Below are positions 7,724 to 16,237 of a DNA stretch of 64,000 nt, piece by piece. The DNA lies in assembly GCF_014212055.1 (NCBI RefSeq), contig NZ_JACJVO010000002.1, forward strand, positions 124,001 to 188,000. Direction: 5' to 3'. Both the position numbers and the translations under genes were made by a program. The stretch is from Cohnella zeiphila (GTDB lineage: Bacteria > Bacillota > Bacilli > Paenibacillales > Paenibacillaceae). The notes below the pieces were generated by a model. The model was not told the DNA's origin. It made no database searches and saw only the letters and a list, made by a program, of their open reading frames with translations. Every line of letters starts with the position of its first letter. The stretch's first letter is position 1.

Positions 7724-8692
7724 TCATGCTGGTCGGGATGAGGACTTTAGCGGCTCCGCGTCGAAGCCGAGTCCAAGATCGGGATGCACGATGGCCTGAT
7801 ACGTTCCGTCGGGCGACAGCTTGCCGCCGTCCATGCCGATCAGAACCCGCTGATAAGACCGGGGGGGCTCGCCCTCTCGGCCGATCGTCACGGAATCGGG
7901 CTTGATCGCGAGCATCAGCCGCGTGTCGGTGCCCATTCCGCGGTAAGGAACGAGCCGCAGCCGGTCTCCCCAGGCGTACGGTTCGCCCGCCGCGCCGTCC
8001 AGCTCGGCGACGAGCCGGTCCGCCGCTTCTCCGCGCAGCCGTTCGGTCCAGCCCGCGGGTAGGCGCTCCCGCCACACCGACGCCTCCATCATCATGACCG
8101 GAATCCGGGTCAGCGGGTCGTACAGCCGGTTGCCCGTATCGACCAGTCCGCGGCAGCTCCAGCTGTCTTCTCCTACCGTCACCGTTACGTTCACGACGAA
8201 AGCGTCCAGCCTCCGGGTCCGCTCCGCGCTGGCGGAAGCGCCCCGGAACAGCCACACCGAGAGGCCGAACGCTGCCGCGAACAAGCCGAGCTGCATCTGC
8301 CATTCAAGCGCCACGCCGCCGCCGGAAGTGACGGACATGTCCGCCCACGGCGTACCCGATTGCCGGAGCAGGAACGAGATGCCGAGCACGCCTCCGAGCG
8401 TGGCGAAATTCACCAGGTAAAAAGTCAGAAACAGGCGGACGAATCGAAGCGGACCGCCGTAGCCAAAAGCGCAGAAGACCATGGCGACGGAGACGAGCAC
8501 TTTGGCGGCGAAGCTGTACAAGTAAGGCGCGTCCGCCAGGAACATCGCCGCCGCATAAGCGGCTCCCAGCCCCGCCGACAGGGCGATGCGGCTGCGCTTG
8601 GGCTGCAGCTTGCGCGCTTTGGCCGTCGTCATGAGAACCGTCCCGTCGATCGCCAGGTTCGTGAGAAACACCAGGTCCACATATACGACCAT
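7724..8692 (-). CDS. spoIIGA: Sporulation sigma-E processing aspartic peptidase SpoIIGA
   Basis: A protein of 322 residues. It is a septal membrane protease that cleaves pro-sigma-E. The N-terminal half has about five membrane segments; the C-terminal half is an aspartic-protease-like domain with the catalytic VDTGN motif (D at about 185, close to D183 of the Bacillus protein). The ATG at 8692 is chosen because its MVVYVDLVFLTNLAID N-terminus matches the family; an open frame extends to 8974 through a promoter and terminator region and is not used. Confidence 0.95.
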   Translation of the reverse strand: MVVYVDLVFLTNLAIDGTVLMTTAKARKLQPKRSRIALSAGLGAAYAAAMFLADAPYLYSFAAKVLVSVAMVFCAFGYGGPLRFVRLFLTFYLVNFATLGGVLGISFLLRQSGTPWADMSVTSGGGVALEWQMQLGLFAAAFGLSVWLFRGASASAERTRRLDAFVVNVTVTVGEDSWSCRGLVDTGNRLYDPLTRIPVMMMEASVWRERLPAGWTERLRGEAADRLVAELDGAAGEPYAWGDRLRLVPYRGMGTDTRLMLAIKPDSVTIGREGEPPRSYQRVLIGMDGGKLSPDGTYQAIVHPDLGLGFDAEPLKSSSRPA

Positions 8693-8756
8693 ACGAAATC
8701 GCCATCCTTTGCGCCCCGGAACGCCGTATGGAGCAAGGCCGGGATGGATGACCTTA

Positions 8757-8790
8757 AGTATAATCCGATTCAAGTTCGGAGTCTGTCTAA
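8757..8790 (-). promoter_or_regulatory. Candidate spoIIG promoter with 22-bp spacing
   Basis: Minus strand TTAGAC (8790-8785) and TATACT (8762-8757) are 22 bases apart. The Bacillus spoIIG promoter is known for near-consensus hexamers with this unusual 22-bp spacing, activated by phosphorylated Spo0A. A 0A-box-like TTGTCGA lies at 8817-8823 (plus orientation), about 30 bases upstream of the -35. Confidence 0.5.
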
Positions 8791-8855
8791 TCCTGCCGGA
8801 AACGCCGCTGTTTTTTTGTCGAGCTCGCGGTGCCGCGACACGCCACGAATAAGCG

Positions 8856-8902
8856 AAAACCGTTGCGAAGGCGCCCTCGGATCGGGCGTTCGCAACGGTT
8901 TT
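8856..8902 (-). terminator. Strong hairpin ending the GntR/ABC operon
   Basis: A 14-bp perfect stem, AAAACCGTTGCGAA with TTCGCAACGGTTTT, encloses an inner GGCGCCC/CGGGCG pairing. The outer A/T runs let it act in both directions. It lies between the end of the ABC permease gene and the spoIIGA promoter region, insulating the two. Confidence 0.85.
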
Positions 8903-8930
8903 CGGAATGAAATGCCTGGCATTCGTTTTT

Positions 8931-9617
8931 CTAGGCAACGGACTTGCGAAGCAGTCCGTAGCTGATGGCCGCATACAGCGGAATAGGTATCGCCGCCCAA
9001 GAGAAAAGCTCGACCGAGGTTAAAGGCTTGAAAAAGTCCAACAGCGCGCCCCATTGATCGTAGTACGTGAGCAGGAAAGTTCCGAAGCTTCCCGCGACGA
9101 AGAGGACCGCCGAGAGACTCAAGACGCCGAGCCGGCCAAAGCGGCGGTACACGGAGGCGTAGACGAAGCCGACGAAGAACAAGTGAAGAAAGCCGACGAG
9201 AAACACCCAAAACCGCGAGATCGCCCAACCGTCGGACAACCAGGGGAGATGAAAATAATGCATCCGGACTCCCCATCCGTTCGATTGTTGTTCCACATAA
9301 GTCAAAATGTCGAGCGCCGCCGCGAACGCCACGCTGACGAGAACCGCGAACGCCGCCGTTCCGAGAAAAAAGTCTAGCCGCCTAATGCTGAATCCGATGG
9401 CGAACGGGAACGTCTGTGCCGCGATCATGACCCCGGTGACTCCCACCATGATGAAGATAGAGCAGAGCGCTCCCGTATAATAGGGCTCATCTTGCCCGAT
9501 GAAATAACCGATGATGAGATTGACGACAAACGTGATTCCCATAATCATTCCTGGAAGACCCATCCAGAATACTCGATTTCTCCAGTGCATGCGCACAACG
9601 CTTGCGGTCCGATTCAT
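8931..9617 (-). CDS. ABC-type transporter membrane subunit (YtrB-module type), putative
   Basis: A protein of 228 residues with about six hydrophobic segments (around 18-38, 45-70, 80-105, 125-150, 160-180, 190-215) and no enzymatic motif. The ATG at 9617 follows the ATPase stop codon by one base (TAG-g-ATG), so it is translationally coupled. The gene trio GntR regulator, ATPase and membrane protein resembles the ytr-type systems of Firmicutes, often induced by cell-wall antibiotics. I infer it is the permease of the module; similarity to a defined ABC-2 family was not evident by eye. Confidence 0.7.
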   Translation of the reverse strand: MNRTASVVRMHWRNRVFWMGLPGMIMGITFVVNLIIGYFIGQDEPYYTGALCSIFIMVGVTGVMIAAQTFPFAIGFSIRRLDFFLGTAAFAVLVSVAFAAALDILTYVEQQSNGWGVRMHYFHLPWLSDGWAISRFWVFLVGFLHLFFVGFVYASVYRRFGRLGVLSLSAVLFVAGSFGTFLLTYYDQWGALLDFFKPLTSVELFSWAAIPIPLYAAISYGLLRKSVA

Positions 9618-9618
9618 C

Positions 9619-10518
9619 CTAGATCTCCGCCTTTCGTTCCGGATTCGCATTCGAGGCGTTCGTCATATGAACGACCAACTGCTGCAGCGTGACGGTCTCG
9701 GAGGAAAGCCCGAGCCGCTGCGCCCGTTCCCGATCGCCGCCGTCCCCGTCGCCAATGACGACTGCGGATACGAGACCGCCGAGCGTTTGACGGTGGACCG
9801 TTTTGCGTCCTTCCGCGAACTCGTTCACCTTAAAGGCCGGGCCCGAGACTCGGATCGCCCGGCCTCGCAGCGCGTCGGCGTCCTCGTCCAGCAGCAGCTT
9901 TCCGCCTTCGATCAAGATGACGTGCTCCAGCAGCTTGCTGATCTCGTCGATCAGGTGCGTGGACAATACGATCGTGCGCGGATGCTCCGTGTAATCCTCC
10001 ATCAGCCGGTCGTAGAACAGACTGCGCGCCACGGCGTCGAGGCCCAGGTACGGCTCGTCGAAAATCGTCAACGGAGCGCGGCTGGCGATGCCGACGATAA
10101 TGCCGACGGATGCGAGCATGCCTCTCGACAGCTTCTTCATGCCGCGCCGAAGCGGAAGGCGGAATTCGTCGGCAAGCGAATAGGCGTATTCGCGATCCCA
10201 TCCGGGGAAGAAGTCCGCCGCCGTCTCCAGCACGTCCTTCACGCGGAACGTATCCGGATACTTCTGGCTCTCTTTGATGAAGCAGGTCCGTTTCAGCACC
10301 CTTTCGTTCTCGTATGGATTCTCCCCGAAGACCTTAAGCTCGCCGGAGGTAGGCAATTGCTGAGCGGTCATCAGGTGCATCAGCGTCGTCTTGCCCGCGC
10401 CGTTCCGTCCGAGAAGCCCGTATATTTTGTTCTCGGCGATCTTTAGGCTTACATTGTCCACCGCCACCGTGTCTTTGTATGCTTTGCGCAGCCCTTTCGT
10501 TTCGACGACAACGCTCAT
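9619..10518 (-). CDS. ABC transporter ATP-binding protein
   Basis: A protein of 299 residues. Walker A is GRNGAGKTT (37-45), the signature motif is LSRGM (130-134, a variant of LSGGQ), Walker B is LTIFDEP (150-156), and the switch His is in LSTHLIDE. The C-terminal 80 residues are variable, as in the YtrB/BcrA-type exporters. It overlaps the GntR gene by four bases (ATGA) and is followed at once by the membrane subunit. The substrate is unknown; peptide or lipid-II-cycle antibiotic resistance is the usual inference for this layout. Confidence 0.88.
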   Translation of the reverse strand: MSVVVETKGLRKAYKDTVAVDNVSLKIAENKIYGLLGRNGAGKTTLMHLMTAQQLPTSGELKVFGENPYENERVLKRTCFIKESQKYPDTFRVKDVLETAADFFPGWDREYAYSLADEFRLPLRRGMKKLSRGMLASVGIIVGIASRAPLTIFDEPYLGLDAVARSLFYDRLMEDYTEHPRTIVLSTHLIDEISKLLEHVILIEGGKLLLDEDADALRGRAIRVSGPAFKVNEFAEGRKTVHRQTLGGLVSAVVIGDGDGGDRERAQRLGLSSETVTLQQLVVHMTNASNANPERKAEI

Positions 10519-10874
10519 TCCTTGTTCTCCCCTCTCCGAATCATATCCGCCAATTGATCTTGCGTGATGCCCAGCTTCTTGGCTTCCCGAACCATCGACA
10601 GGACGTATTGCTCGTAAAACTGCTCCTTGCGCTTCTCGATCAACACCGCCCGGGCTCCCTCCTTAATGAACATTCCGATTCCCCTCTTCTTGTACAGTAT
10701 GCCATCGTCCACCAGCACATTGACGCCCTTCGCCGCCGTCGCCGGATTGATCTGGTAGAACGCCGCAAATTGGTTGGTAGAGGGAACTTGCGTCTCTTCC
10801 GGCAAAGTTCCGTCGATGATGTCGTTCTCGATCTTCTCGGCGATCTGAACAAAGATCGGCCGGCTGTCGTCCAT
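10515..10874 (-). CDS. GntR-family (YtrA subfamily) transcriptional regulator
   Basis: A protein of 119 residues. The N-terminal winged-helix domain (about 1-75) reads PIFVQIAEKIENDIIDGTL and ends in a YKKRGIGMFI wing. There is only a short helical tail, as in the YtrA subfamily that lacks a ligand-binding domain and usually represses its own ABC operon. It is first in the operon and overlaps the ATPase start. A perfect palindrome between its promoter and start is the likely operator. Confidence 0.9.
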   Translation of the reverse strand: MDDSRPIFVQIAEKIENDIIDGTLPEETQVPSTNQFAAFYQINPATAAKGVNVLVDDGILYKKRGIGMFIKEGARAVLIEKRKEQFYEQYVLSMVREAKKLGITQDQLADMIRRGENKE

Positions 10875-10893
10875 ATAGGTTCACCGCCTCGTC

Positions 10894-10908
10894 TAACCAA
10901 ATTGGTTA
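10894..10908. promoter_or_regulatory. Palindromic operator for the GntR/YtrA-type regulator
   Basis: TAACCAA-A-TTGGTTA is a perfect 15-bp palindrome located about 20 bases downstream of the -10 element and 20 bases before the regulator's start codon. Its position would block elongation or open-complex escape, consistent with autorepression. Binding is inferred. Confidence 0.65.
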
Positions 10909-10924
10909 ATTACTTATGTAACTA

Positions 10925-10953
10925 ACCATATCACCAATGAAGCTGGCCGTCAA
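10925..10953 (-). promoter_or_regulatory. Sigma-A promoter of the GntR/ABC operon
   Basis: Minus strand TTGACG (10953-10948), a 17-base spacer, then TATGGT (10930-10925). The start point would fall just before the palindromic operator. Confidence 0.65.
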
Positions 10954-10978
10954 TCGACTTCTGAAAATAAAGAATAAA

Positions 10979-10999
10979 CCCATGCGCGGCGCGCATGGG
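10979..10999 (-). terminator. Hairpin with T-rich tail on the minus strand
   Basis: CCCATGCGC-n3-GCGCATGGG is a perfect 9-bp stem; on the minus strand it is followed by TTTATTCTTTATTTT. It is about 400 bases past ftsZ, after a first terminator, and shields the GntR promoter from readthrough. Confidence 0.6.
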
Positions 11000-11340
11000 C
11001 CTATTTCTTTTCCGAGTCATTTCCTGCTTGGCCTCTCGTTCAGCGTCAGAACGTCCGTTGCGCTGTGCAAGGCATGCTGCCCGGAGGCGACGTCAGCGTT
11101 GGAGAAAAAAACAACGAAGGCACCATTTACTAACAAAGTTTGTGGGACATGCGTGCCTAACAGGGCTTATCTTCCGGCTGGCGTGATAACGATGCAAATC
11201 ATCGCATCGAGAGCTAATTCGCCGGACTTCGGCGGCGAGCCGATGCGCTTGCGGTACAATATGGCACCGTTTTCGAGGATTGGCGAGGTGATGGAGATGA
11301 ATCGTGCTCGTTAATTATGCCACCGTAGAAAAAAAGCGCA
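11000..11340. other. Gene-free stretch between two terminators
   Basis: About 340 bases with no reading frame I would defend. The only longer plus-strand frame crosses the 10979 hairpin and has no ribosome-binding site. There is a TACAAT at about 11253 and scattered short inverted repeats, but no recognised RNA or protein gene. Confidence 0.5.
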
Positions 11341-11379
11341 AAAAAAACCGTGCCGAATCTCTGGCTCGAGATGGCACGG
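11341..11379 (-). terminator. Terminator of the dcw operon after ftsZ
   Basis: On the minus strand CCGTGCC ... GGCACGG, with an inner CTC/GAG pairing, is followed by TTTTTTTT and a second T run. It begins 20 bases past the ftsZ stop. Confidence 0.9.
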
Positions 11380-11398
11380 TACGTTGAAATCCGGACGC

Positions 11399-12544
11399 TT
11401 AGCGGTCGCGAGGACGGTTGCGCAGGAAAGCGGGAATATCGAGTTGGTCGGAAGAGCCGCTGCTCGAACCGAAGGGACGCAGCTGATTTCCGCTGCCGCT
11501 CGAGGACGGCCGGGCTTCGTGCTGTTGCTGCTGCATCGGTTCCGCGGCCGGCTGGGTAGGCGCGGACATGCGGCGGGTCTGAGTTTGCGGCTTGTGTTCG
11601 AAGCCCGTCGCAATGACCGTTACTTTGATCTCGTCCTTCATCGTGTCGTCGATGCTGGCCCCGAAGATCATGTTCACTTCGGGATCGGAAGCGGAGATGA
11701 CGATCTCGGCCGCTTCGTTTACTTCGAACAGCGACAGGTTGGAGCCGCCGGTAATATTCATGATAATGCCGCGCGCGCCTTCGATCGACGTCTCGAGCAG
11801 CGGGCTCATGATCGCCTTCTTGGCGGCCTCCATCGCGCGGTTCTCGCCGGAAGCGACGCCGATGCCCATCAGCGCGGAGCCGCGTTCGGTCATGATCGTC
11901 TTCACGTCGGCGAAGTCGAGGTTGATCAGGCCCGGAACCGCGATCAGGTCCGAGATGCCTTGAACGGCTTGCTTGAGCACGTTATCCGCTTCGCGGAACG
12001 CTTCCATCATCGGCGTCTTCTTATCGACGATCTCCAGCAGACGGTCGTTCGGAATGACGATCAGCGTATCGACTTTTTCCTTCAATGCCTCGATGCCATG
12101 CTCGGCCTGCAACGAGCGCTTGCGCCCCTCGAACGTGAACGGGCGGGTGACGACGCCTACCGTCAACGCGCCGCATTCCTTCGCGAGCTCCGCGATGACC
12201 GGAGCGGCGCCGGTGCCGGTGCCGCCGCCCATGCCGGCGGTGACGAACACCATGTCCGCCCCGCGCAGCGAATTCATGATCCCTTCGCGCGATTCCTCGG
12301 CGGCTTTCTTGCCGACTTCCGGATTCGCTCCGGCGCCCAGTCCGCGGGTCAGCTTGTCCCCAATTTGAAGCTTCTGCTCCGATTTCGTCAAATGAAGGGC
12401 CTGCGCGTCCGTGTTCACCGTAATGAACTCGACGCCTTTGACCCCGTTCTCGATCATCCGGTTTACTGCGTTGCTGCCGCCGCCACCGACGCCGATCACT
12501 TTGATTTTCGCGAGCGGTTCCATTTCAAAATCGAATTCCAACAT
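11399..12544 (-). CDS. ftsZ: Cell division GTPase FtsZ
   Basis: A protein of 381 residues that polymerises into the Z-ring. The nucleotide-binding P-loop-like [13 protein letters not shown] is near the N-terminus, the tubulin signature GGGTGTG is at about 106-112, and the T7 catalytic loop is [11 protein letters not shown]. The C-terminal linker (about 320-365) is rich in Q, S and G, ending in the conserved partner-binding peptide [20 protein letters not shown] precedes the ATG. It follows ftsA by 50 bases. Confidence 0.98.
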   Translation of the reverse strand: MLEFDFEMEPLAKIKVIGVGGGGSNAVNRMIENGVKGVEFITVNTDAQALHLTKSEQKLQIGDKLTRGLGAGANPEVGKKAAEESREGIMNSLRGADMVFVTAGMGGGTGTGAAPVIAELAKECGALTVGVVTRPFTFEGRKRSLQAEHGIEALKEKVDTLIVIPNDRLLEIVDKKTPMMEAFREADNVLKQAVQGISDLIAVPGLINLDFADVKTIMTERGSALMGIGVASGENRAMEAAKKAIMSPLLETSIEGARGIIMNITGGSNLSLFEVNEAAEIVISASDPEVNMIFGASIDDTMKDEIKVTVIATGFEHKPQTQTRRMSAPTQPAAEPMQQQQHEARPSSSGSGNQLRPFGSSSGSSDQLDIPAFLRNRPRDR

Positions 12545-12594
12545 AATACCCTCTTCCTCCTCGCATCGCTTCCTGTTCCCTCGTCAGCGTCGGC

Positions 12595-13845
12595 TCATAT
12601 GAATTCTTTGAATAAGTTCTTGACCCATTCCATAATGCCGGGCTTCGATTCGACCGGACCGGCAGCCGCCGCCGCCTTGGCCTTCGCCGCCTTCTTGGCC
12701 GGCGCCGCGCTCCGGGTGCGAACGTACTTGGTCACGTACTGGATCATGCCGACTCCGCTGCTGAAGGACGGGTCCCTCACGCCGATAAAGTCGGGAACGG
12801 CGATCCGAACGCTTGCCTCCAGCTCGCTCTGAGCCAGCGGCAGCACGCCCGGCATCGACACCGATCCGCCGGTCAGCACGTATCCGTTCAGTTTCTCCAT
12901 GTAGCCGAGCCGCTTCACTTCCTGACGGATCATATGGAAAATCTCCTGCATGCGCGGTTCGATGATGGCGGCCAGATCGTATTGGGAGAATTCCTTCTCC
13001 ACGTTGCTGCCGACCCGCATCACCTTGAACCTCTGATCGTCGGCCGCGTCGTCCGTTCTGGCGCAGCCGTATTTCAGCTTAATCTTCTCCGCATGCTCCG
13101 TCTGCGTCTTGAGCCCATAGCAAATATCGCTGGTCACGTAATCGCCGCCGATCGGCAACGTCGAGACGGCGGCCAAGCTGCCGCCTTCGAAGATCGCAAG
13201 CGTCGTCGCGCCCGCTCCGATGTCGGCGAGCACCGTGCCCATCATCTTCTCGTCCTTGGTGAGCGCCATCATGCCCGAAGCGAGCGACATGAGCACGACG
13301 CCGGCGATCTTGAGCCCCGCCTTCTCCACGCACCGCATCAAGTTATGTACCGCGGCCTTCGTTCCCGTGATGATCGTGCATTCGACTTCGAGCCGAACTC
13401 CGATCATCCCCCGCGGATCTTGAATGCCGGTAAGCCCGTCCACCAGAAACTGCTTCGGAAGCAGTCCGATAATTTCCCGTTCGGGCGGAAGCGCGACGAC
13501 TTTGGCGGCTTGCAGCACGCGCTCGATGTCCTCTTCCCCGATCTCCCGATCCTCGTTGGAAACGGCGACGACGCCGTGGTTGCTTTGCAGTGCGATATGG
13601 TTGCCGGCGATGCCGACGTAAACTTCGCCGATCGTGATGCCGACCATGCGCTCCGCGTGGTCGACGGCATTGCGAATGGATTGTACGGTCTGATCAATAT
13701 CGACAATGGCGCCTTTGCGAATGCCCTCGGAATCCGAGGAGCCGACGCCTATAATGTTGATGGCCCCATTGCTGATCTCCCCGATAATCACCCGGACCTT
13801 CGATGTGCCGATATCCAGGCTGACGATGAGGTCGTTGCTGCTCAA
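12595..13845 (-). CDS. ftsA: Cell division actin-like protein FtsA
   Basis: About 416 residues. It tethers FtsZ to the membrane and recruits later divisome proteins. The ATPase phosphate-1 motif is SLDIGTSKVRVIIGE, then ERMVGITIGEVYVGIAGNH in the 1C domain, and the phosphate-2 region DIGAGATTLAIFEGG. The C-terminus GIMEWVKNLFKEF is the amphipathic membrane-targeting helix, after an Ala/Lys-rich linker. The start is taken as TTG at 13845: GGAGGTG sits nine bases upstream and the SSNDLIVSLDIG N-terminus matches the family. The frame runs to 13944 through promoter-like DNA. Confidence 0.95.
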   Translation of the reverse strand: MSSNDLIVSLDIGTSKVRVIIGEISNGAINIIGVGSSDSEGIRKGAIVDIDQTVQSIRNAVDHAERMVGITIGEVYVGIAGNHIALQSNHGVVAVSNEDREIGEEDIERVLQAAKVVALPPEREIIGLLPKQFLVDGLTGIQDPRGMIGVRLEVECTIITGTKAAVHNLMRCVEKAGLKIAGVVLMSLASGMMALTKDEKMMGTVLADIGAGATTLAIFEGGSLAAVSTLPIGGDYVTSDICYGLKTQTEHAEKIKLKYGCARTDDAADDQRFKVMRVGSNVEKEFSQYDLAAIIEPRMQEIFHMIRQEVKRLGYMEKLNGYVLTGGSVSMPGVLPLAQSELEASVRIAVPDFIGVRDPSFSSGVGMIQYVTKYVRTRSAAPAKKAAKAKAAAAAGPVESKPGIMEWVKNLFKEFI

Positions 13846-13904
13846 CCGGTGGCACCTCCAATTAATCGTTGAAAAAAGGGCTGAGTGTGGGATGGTTCCT
13901 CTAC

Positions 13905-13933
13905 TTATTCCACGCCTTCGAGGTTTTCCCTCT
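13905..13933 (-). promoter_or_regulatory. Candidate sigma-H promoter of ftsAZ
   Basis: Minus strand AGAGGGAAA (13933-13925), 11-base spacer, GTGGAATAA (13913-13905). This fits the sigma-H pattern (RnAGGAWWW / RnnGAATWW) with one mismatch. Bacillus ftsAZ is known to have a sigma-H promoter used at sporulation onset. Confidence 0.45.
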
Positions 13934-14060
13934 TTTTTCAACAAAAATTTTCATGATTCTCATTTAGATTTGGGCGATCCTCCCAGGCGGAAAATCGGAT
14001 GCCCAATAAAATAAATTTTATCATTGTTTCACGAGCTTGAGTAGAGTCCATTTCCTTAGT

Positions 14061-14819
14061 TTACGGCGCATCCGGGGTTTTGGTCGCCTCGTTTTCTGCC
14101 GAATAAGGCATATAATAGTCTGCATCCAGCAGCACGATCCTGCCGGGCTCCCGATTCTCGACGAACTCGCCGATGATGCCGACCTTCTCGGGCAGGAGAC
14201 CGATCGTCGTCACGATCTCGAAACGCGAGCGAGTGTACATCTTGATCCGGTCCGGATAGGCGGCGGAAGGATCGGGCGCGATCTGCGAGACGTCGCCGAT
14301 CAGCGAGGGTTCCAGCTTCCCGAGCGCGGCGCAGAGCGCGGCGCGGTTCGCGTCGTCCGCCTTCCAGCCGGTCAGCACCGGCCGGTCGGGAAGCGCTTCT
14401 CCCGCCTCCAGCGGCACCGACAGGCCGCTGGACAGCACGACCGAGGCTTTTCCCTGCTCGCCAAGCTCCACCGCCACGTCGGGGTACTCCTGGACACTCA
14501 CCGTCACTTTGCCCGGAAAGCGCTTGGCGACATGAACCGACTCGACCGCTTTCAGCGTCCGGACGCGCCGTTCCAGCAAACCGGAGCCGGCGGAGAAGAA
14601 AGAATCCCCTTTGGAGACGCCCAGCACCGCTTCGACCTCGGCCGGCTTCAAGTGCGCCGTTCCCTTGACCTCGATCTCCGAGATGCGGGACAACGAGGAG
14701 CGGAAGAACAGGACGACGAGCGCGATGACGAACAGCGCGATCACGATCGCCAGCAGCTTGCCTCCTCGCCGCTTCTCCGGCACCGCCTGCTCTTTCAGCG
14801 CGGGTATCCGTTCGGCCAT
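14061..14819 (-). CDS. divIB: Cell division protein DivIB/FtsQ
   Basis: About 252 residues. A short basic cytoplasmic tail precedes one membrane segment (LLAIVIALFVIALVVLFF), then an extracellular POTRA domain starting ISEIEVKGTAHLKPAEVEAVLGV and a beta domain. DivIB complexes with FtsL and DivIC to regulate septal peptidoglycan synthesis. The ATG at 14819 is preferred because GGAGG lies eight bases upstream; upstream in-frame Met codons lack a site. The C-terminal tail is short. Confidence 0.9.
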   Translation of the reverse strand: MAERIPALKEQAVPEKRRGGKLLAIVIALFVIALVVLFFRSSLSRISEIEVKGTAHLKPAEVEAVLGVSKGDSFFSAGSGLLERRVRTLKAVESVHVAKRFPGKVTVSVQEYPDVAVELGEQGKASVVLSSGLSVPLEAGEALPDRPVLTGWKADDANRAALCAALGKLEPSLIGDVSQIAPDPSAAYPDRIKMYTRSRFEIVTTIGLLPEKVGIIGEFVENREPGRIVLLDADYYMPYSAENEATKTPDAP

Positions 14820-14926
14820 GTCCGTCCCCTCCATTCTCGCATCTCTATTTTCCCGTTCGGGCTTGTCCGTTTTCGTTCGTAAAAAGAGCCCCACCAAAGG
14901 GAATGGCCGCTTCAGCGGGGTGCCGA

Positions 14927-16237
14927 TTATCTGCTGGTTCCTGCTGCGATTCTCTCGAACGGCTGGCGTACGATGCTGCCGCCCAGGTGCCCGAACATAT
15001 TCTCGATTCTATCGTATCCGCGATCGATATGGTGAACCTGCTCCACGACCGTTCTGCCGCCGGCGGCAAGCCCCGCGATGACGAGCGCCGCTCCGGCCCG
15101 CAGGTCGGTCGCTTCCACCGTCGTTCCGTAGAGCTGCGGCACGCCGCGGATAAACGCGGTGTTCAGGTCGAGCCGGATGTCCGCTCCCATGCGGCACAAT
15201 TCGTCCACATGCTTGAAGCGTCCCTCGAACACCGTCTCCTTCACGACGCTCACGCCGTCGGCCAGCGCCAGCAGAATCATCAGCTGCGCCTGCAGGTCGG
15301 TCGGAAACGCCGGATAGGGCGAGGTGACGACGCGTTCGACCGCCCGGGGGCGACCGTTCGCGCAGACTCTCATTATACCACTATCTACCTCGATCTGAAC
15401 ACCGGCGCGGCGCATCACGTGGATCAGGGAAGTCAGGTGCCCGGGCTGCGCCCCTTCCAGCGTCACGTCGCCGTGGGTGGCGGCGGCCGCGACCATGACG
15501 GTTCCGGTCACGATCCGGTCGGGAATGATCTCGAAATCGCAGCCTTCGAGCGCCGGTACGCCGTCAATCGTGACCGTGTCCGTACCGGCTCCTCTTACCT
15601 GACCGCCGAGCGCGTTCAGGAACGACTGCAGATCTTGAATCTCCGGCTCGCGGGCCGCCCCGACGATCGTCGTCCGCCCTTGGGCGAGCACCGCCGCCAT
15701 CATGATGTTCTCGGTCGCTCCGACGCTGGGAAAATCCAGAATGATCTCCGCTCCGGTCAGCTTCTTCGCCGTGCATACGATCCGGCTGCCCGTCTCCCGA
15801 ATCTCGGCTCCGAGCGCCTGCAAGCCGCGCAGGTGAAGATCGATCTTGCGTTCGCCGATCGCGCAGCCGCCGGGCTGGTACACTTCGACCTCCCCGAAGC
15901 GGGCGAGCAGCGGACCCATGAGGAACACCGACGAGCGCATCTGGCGCATGAGATATTCCGGAACCCGGGAAGAAGAGGCGCCGGAGCCGTCGACGGTTAC
16001 CCGGTCCGCAAGCTGCTCCGTCCTGCACCCCAAATCCTGCAAAATTTGAAGCATCACTTCGATATCCAACAATCGGGGAACGTTGCGGAGCGTTACCGTC
16101 CCTTCCGTCAGCACGCTGGCGGCGAGAATCGGCAGAGCGGCATTTTTGGCTCCGTGGATGCGTATGGTGCCCGAAAGCGGCTTGCCGCCTTCAATCACCA
16201 ATTTGTCCAAGGGTTTCACCTCCGGATTACCGCTCAC
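14927..16237 (-). CDS. murA: UDP-N-acetylglucosamine 1-carboxyvinyltransferase MurA
   Basis: A protein of 436 residues that commits UDP-GlcNAc to peptidoglycan by adding enolpyruvate. The KNAALPILAA motif (31-40) binds substrate, and the catalytic loop QPGGCAIGERKIDLHL carries the fosfomycin-target Cys at 125. It overlaps murB by 11 bases and precedes divIB, so MurA is produced inside the division operon here; in Bacillus subtilis the murA copies are elsewhere. The length and all key residues look intact. Confidence 0.96.
   Translation of the reverse strand: MSGNPEVKPLDKLVIEGGKPLSGTIRIHGAKNAALPILAASVLTEGTVTLRNVPRLLDIEVMLQILQDLGCRTEQLADRVTVDGSGASSSRVPEYLMRQMRSSVFLMGPLLARFGEVEVYQPGGCAIGERKIDLHLRGLQALGAEIRETGSRIVCTAKKLTGAEIILDFPSVGATENIMMAAVLAQGRTTIVGAAREPEIQDLQSFLNALGGQVRGAGTDTVTIDGVPALEGCDFEIIPDRIVTGTVMVAAAATHGDVTLEGAQPGHLTSLIHVMRRAGVQIEVDSGIMRVCANGRPRAVERVVTSPYPAFPTDLQAQLMILLALADGVSVVKETVFEGRFKHVDELCRMGADIRLDLNTAFIRGVPQLYGTTVEATDLRAGAALVIAGLAAGGRTVVEQVHHIDRGYDRIENMFGHLGGSIVRQPFERIAAGTSR

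Noticed and set aside
10937-11314. Plus-strand gene of 125 codons
   Set aside because: It crosses a terminator hairpin, has no ribosome-binding site and no family resemblance.
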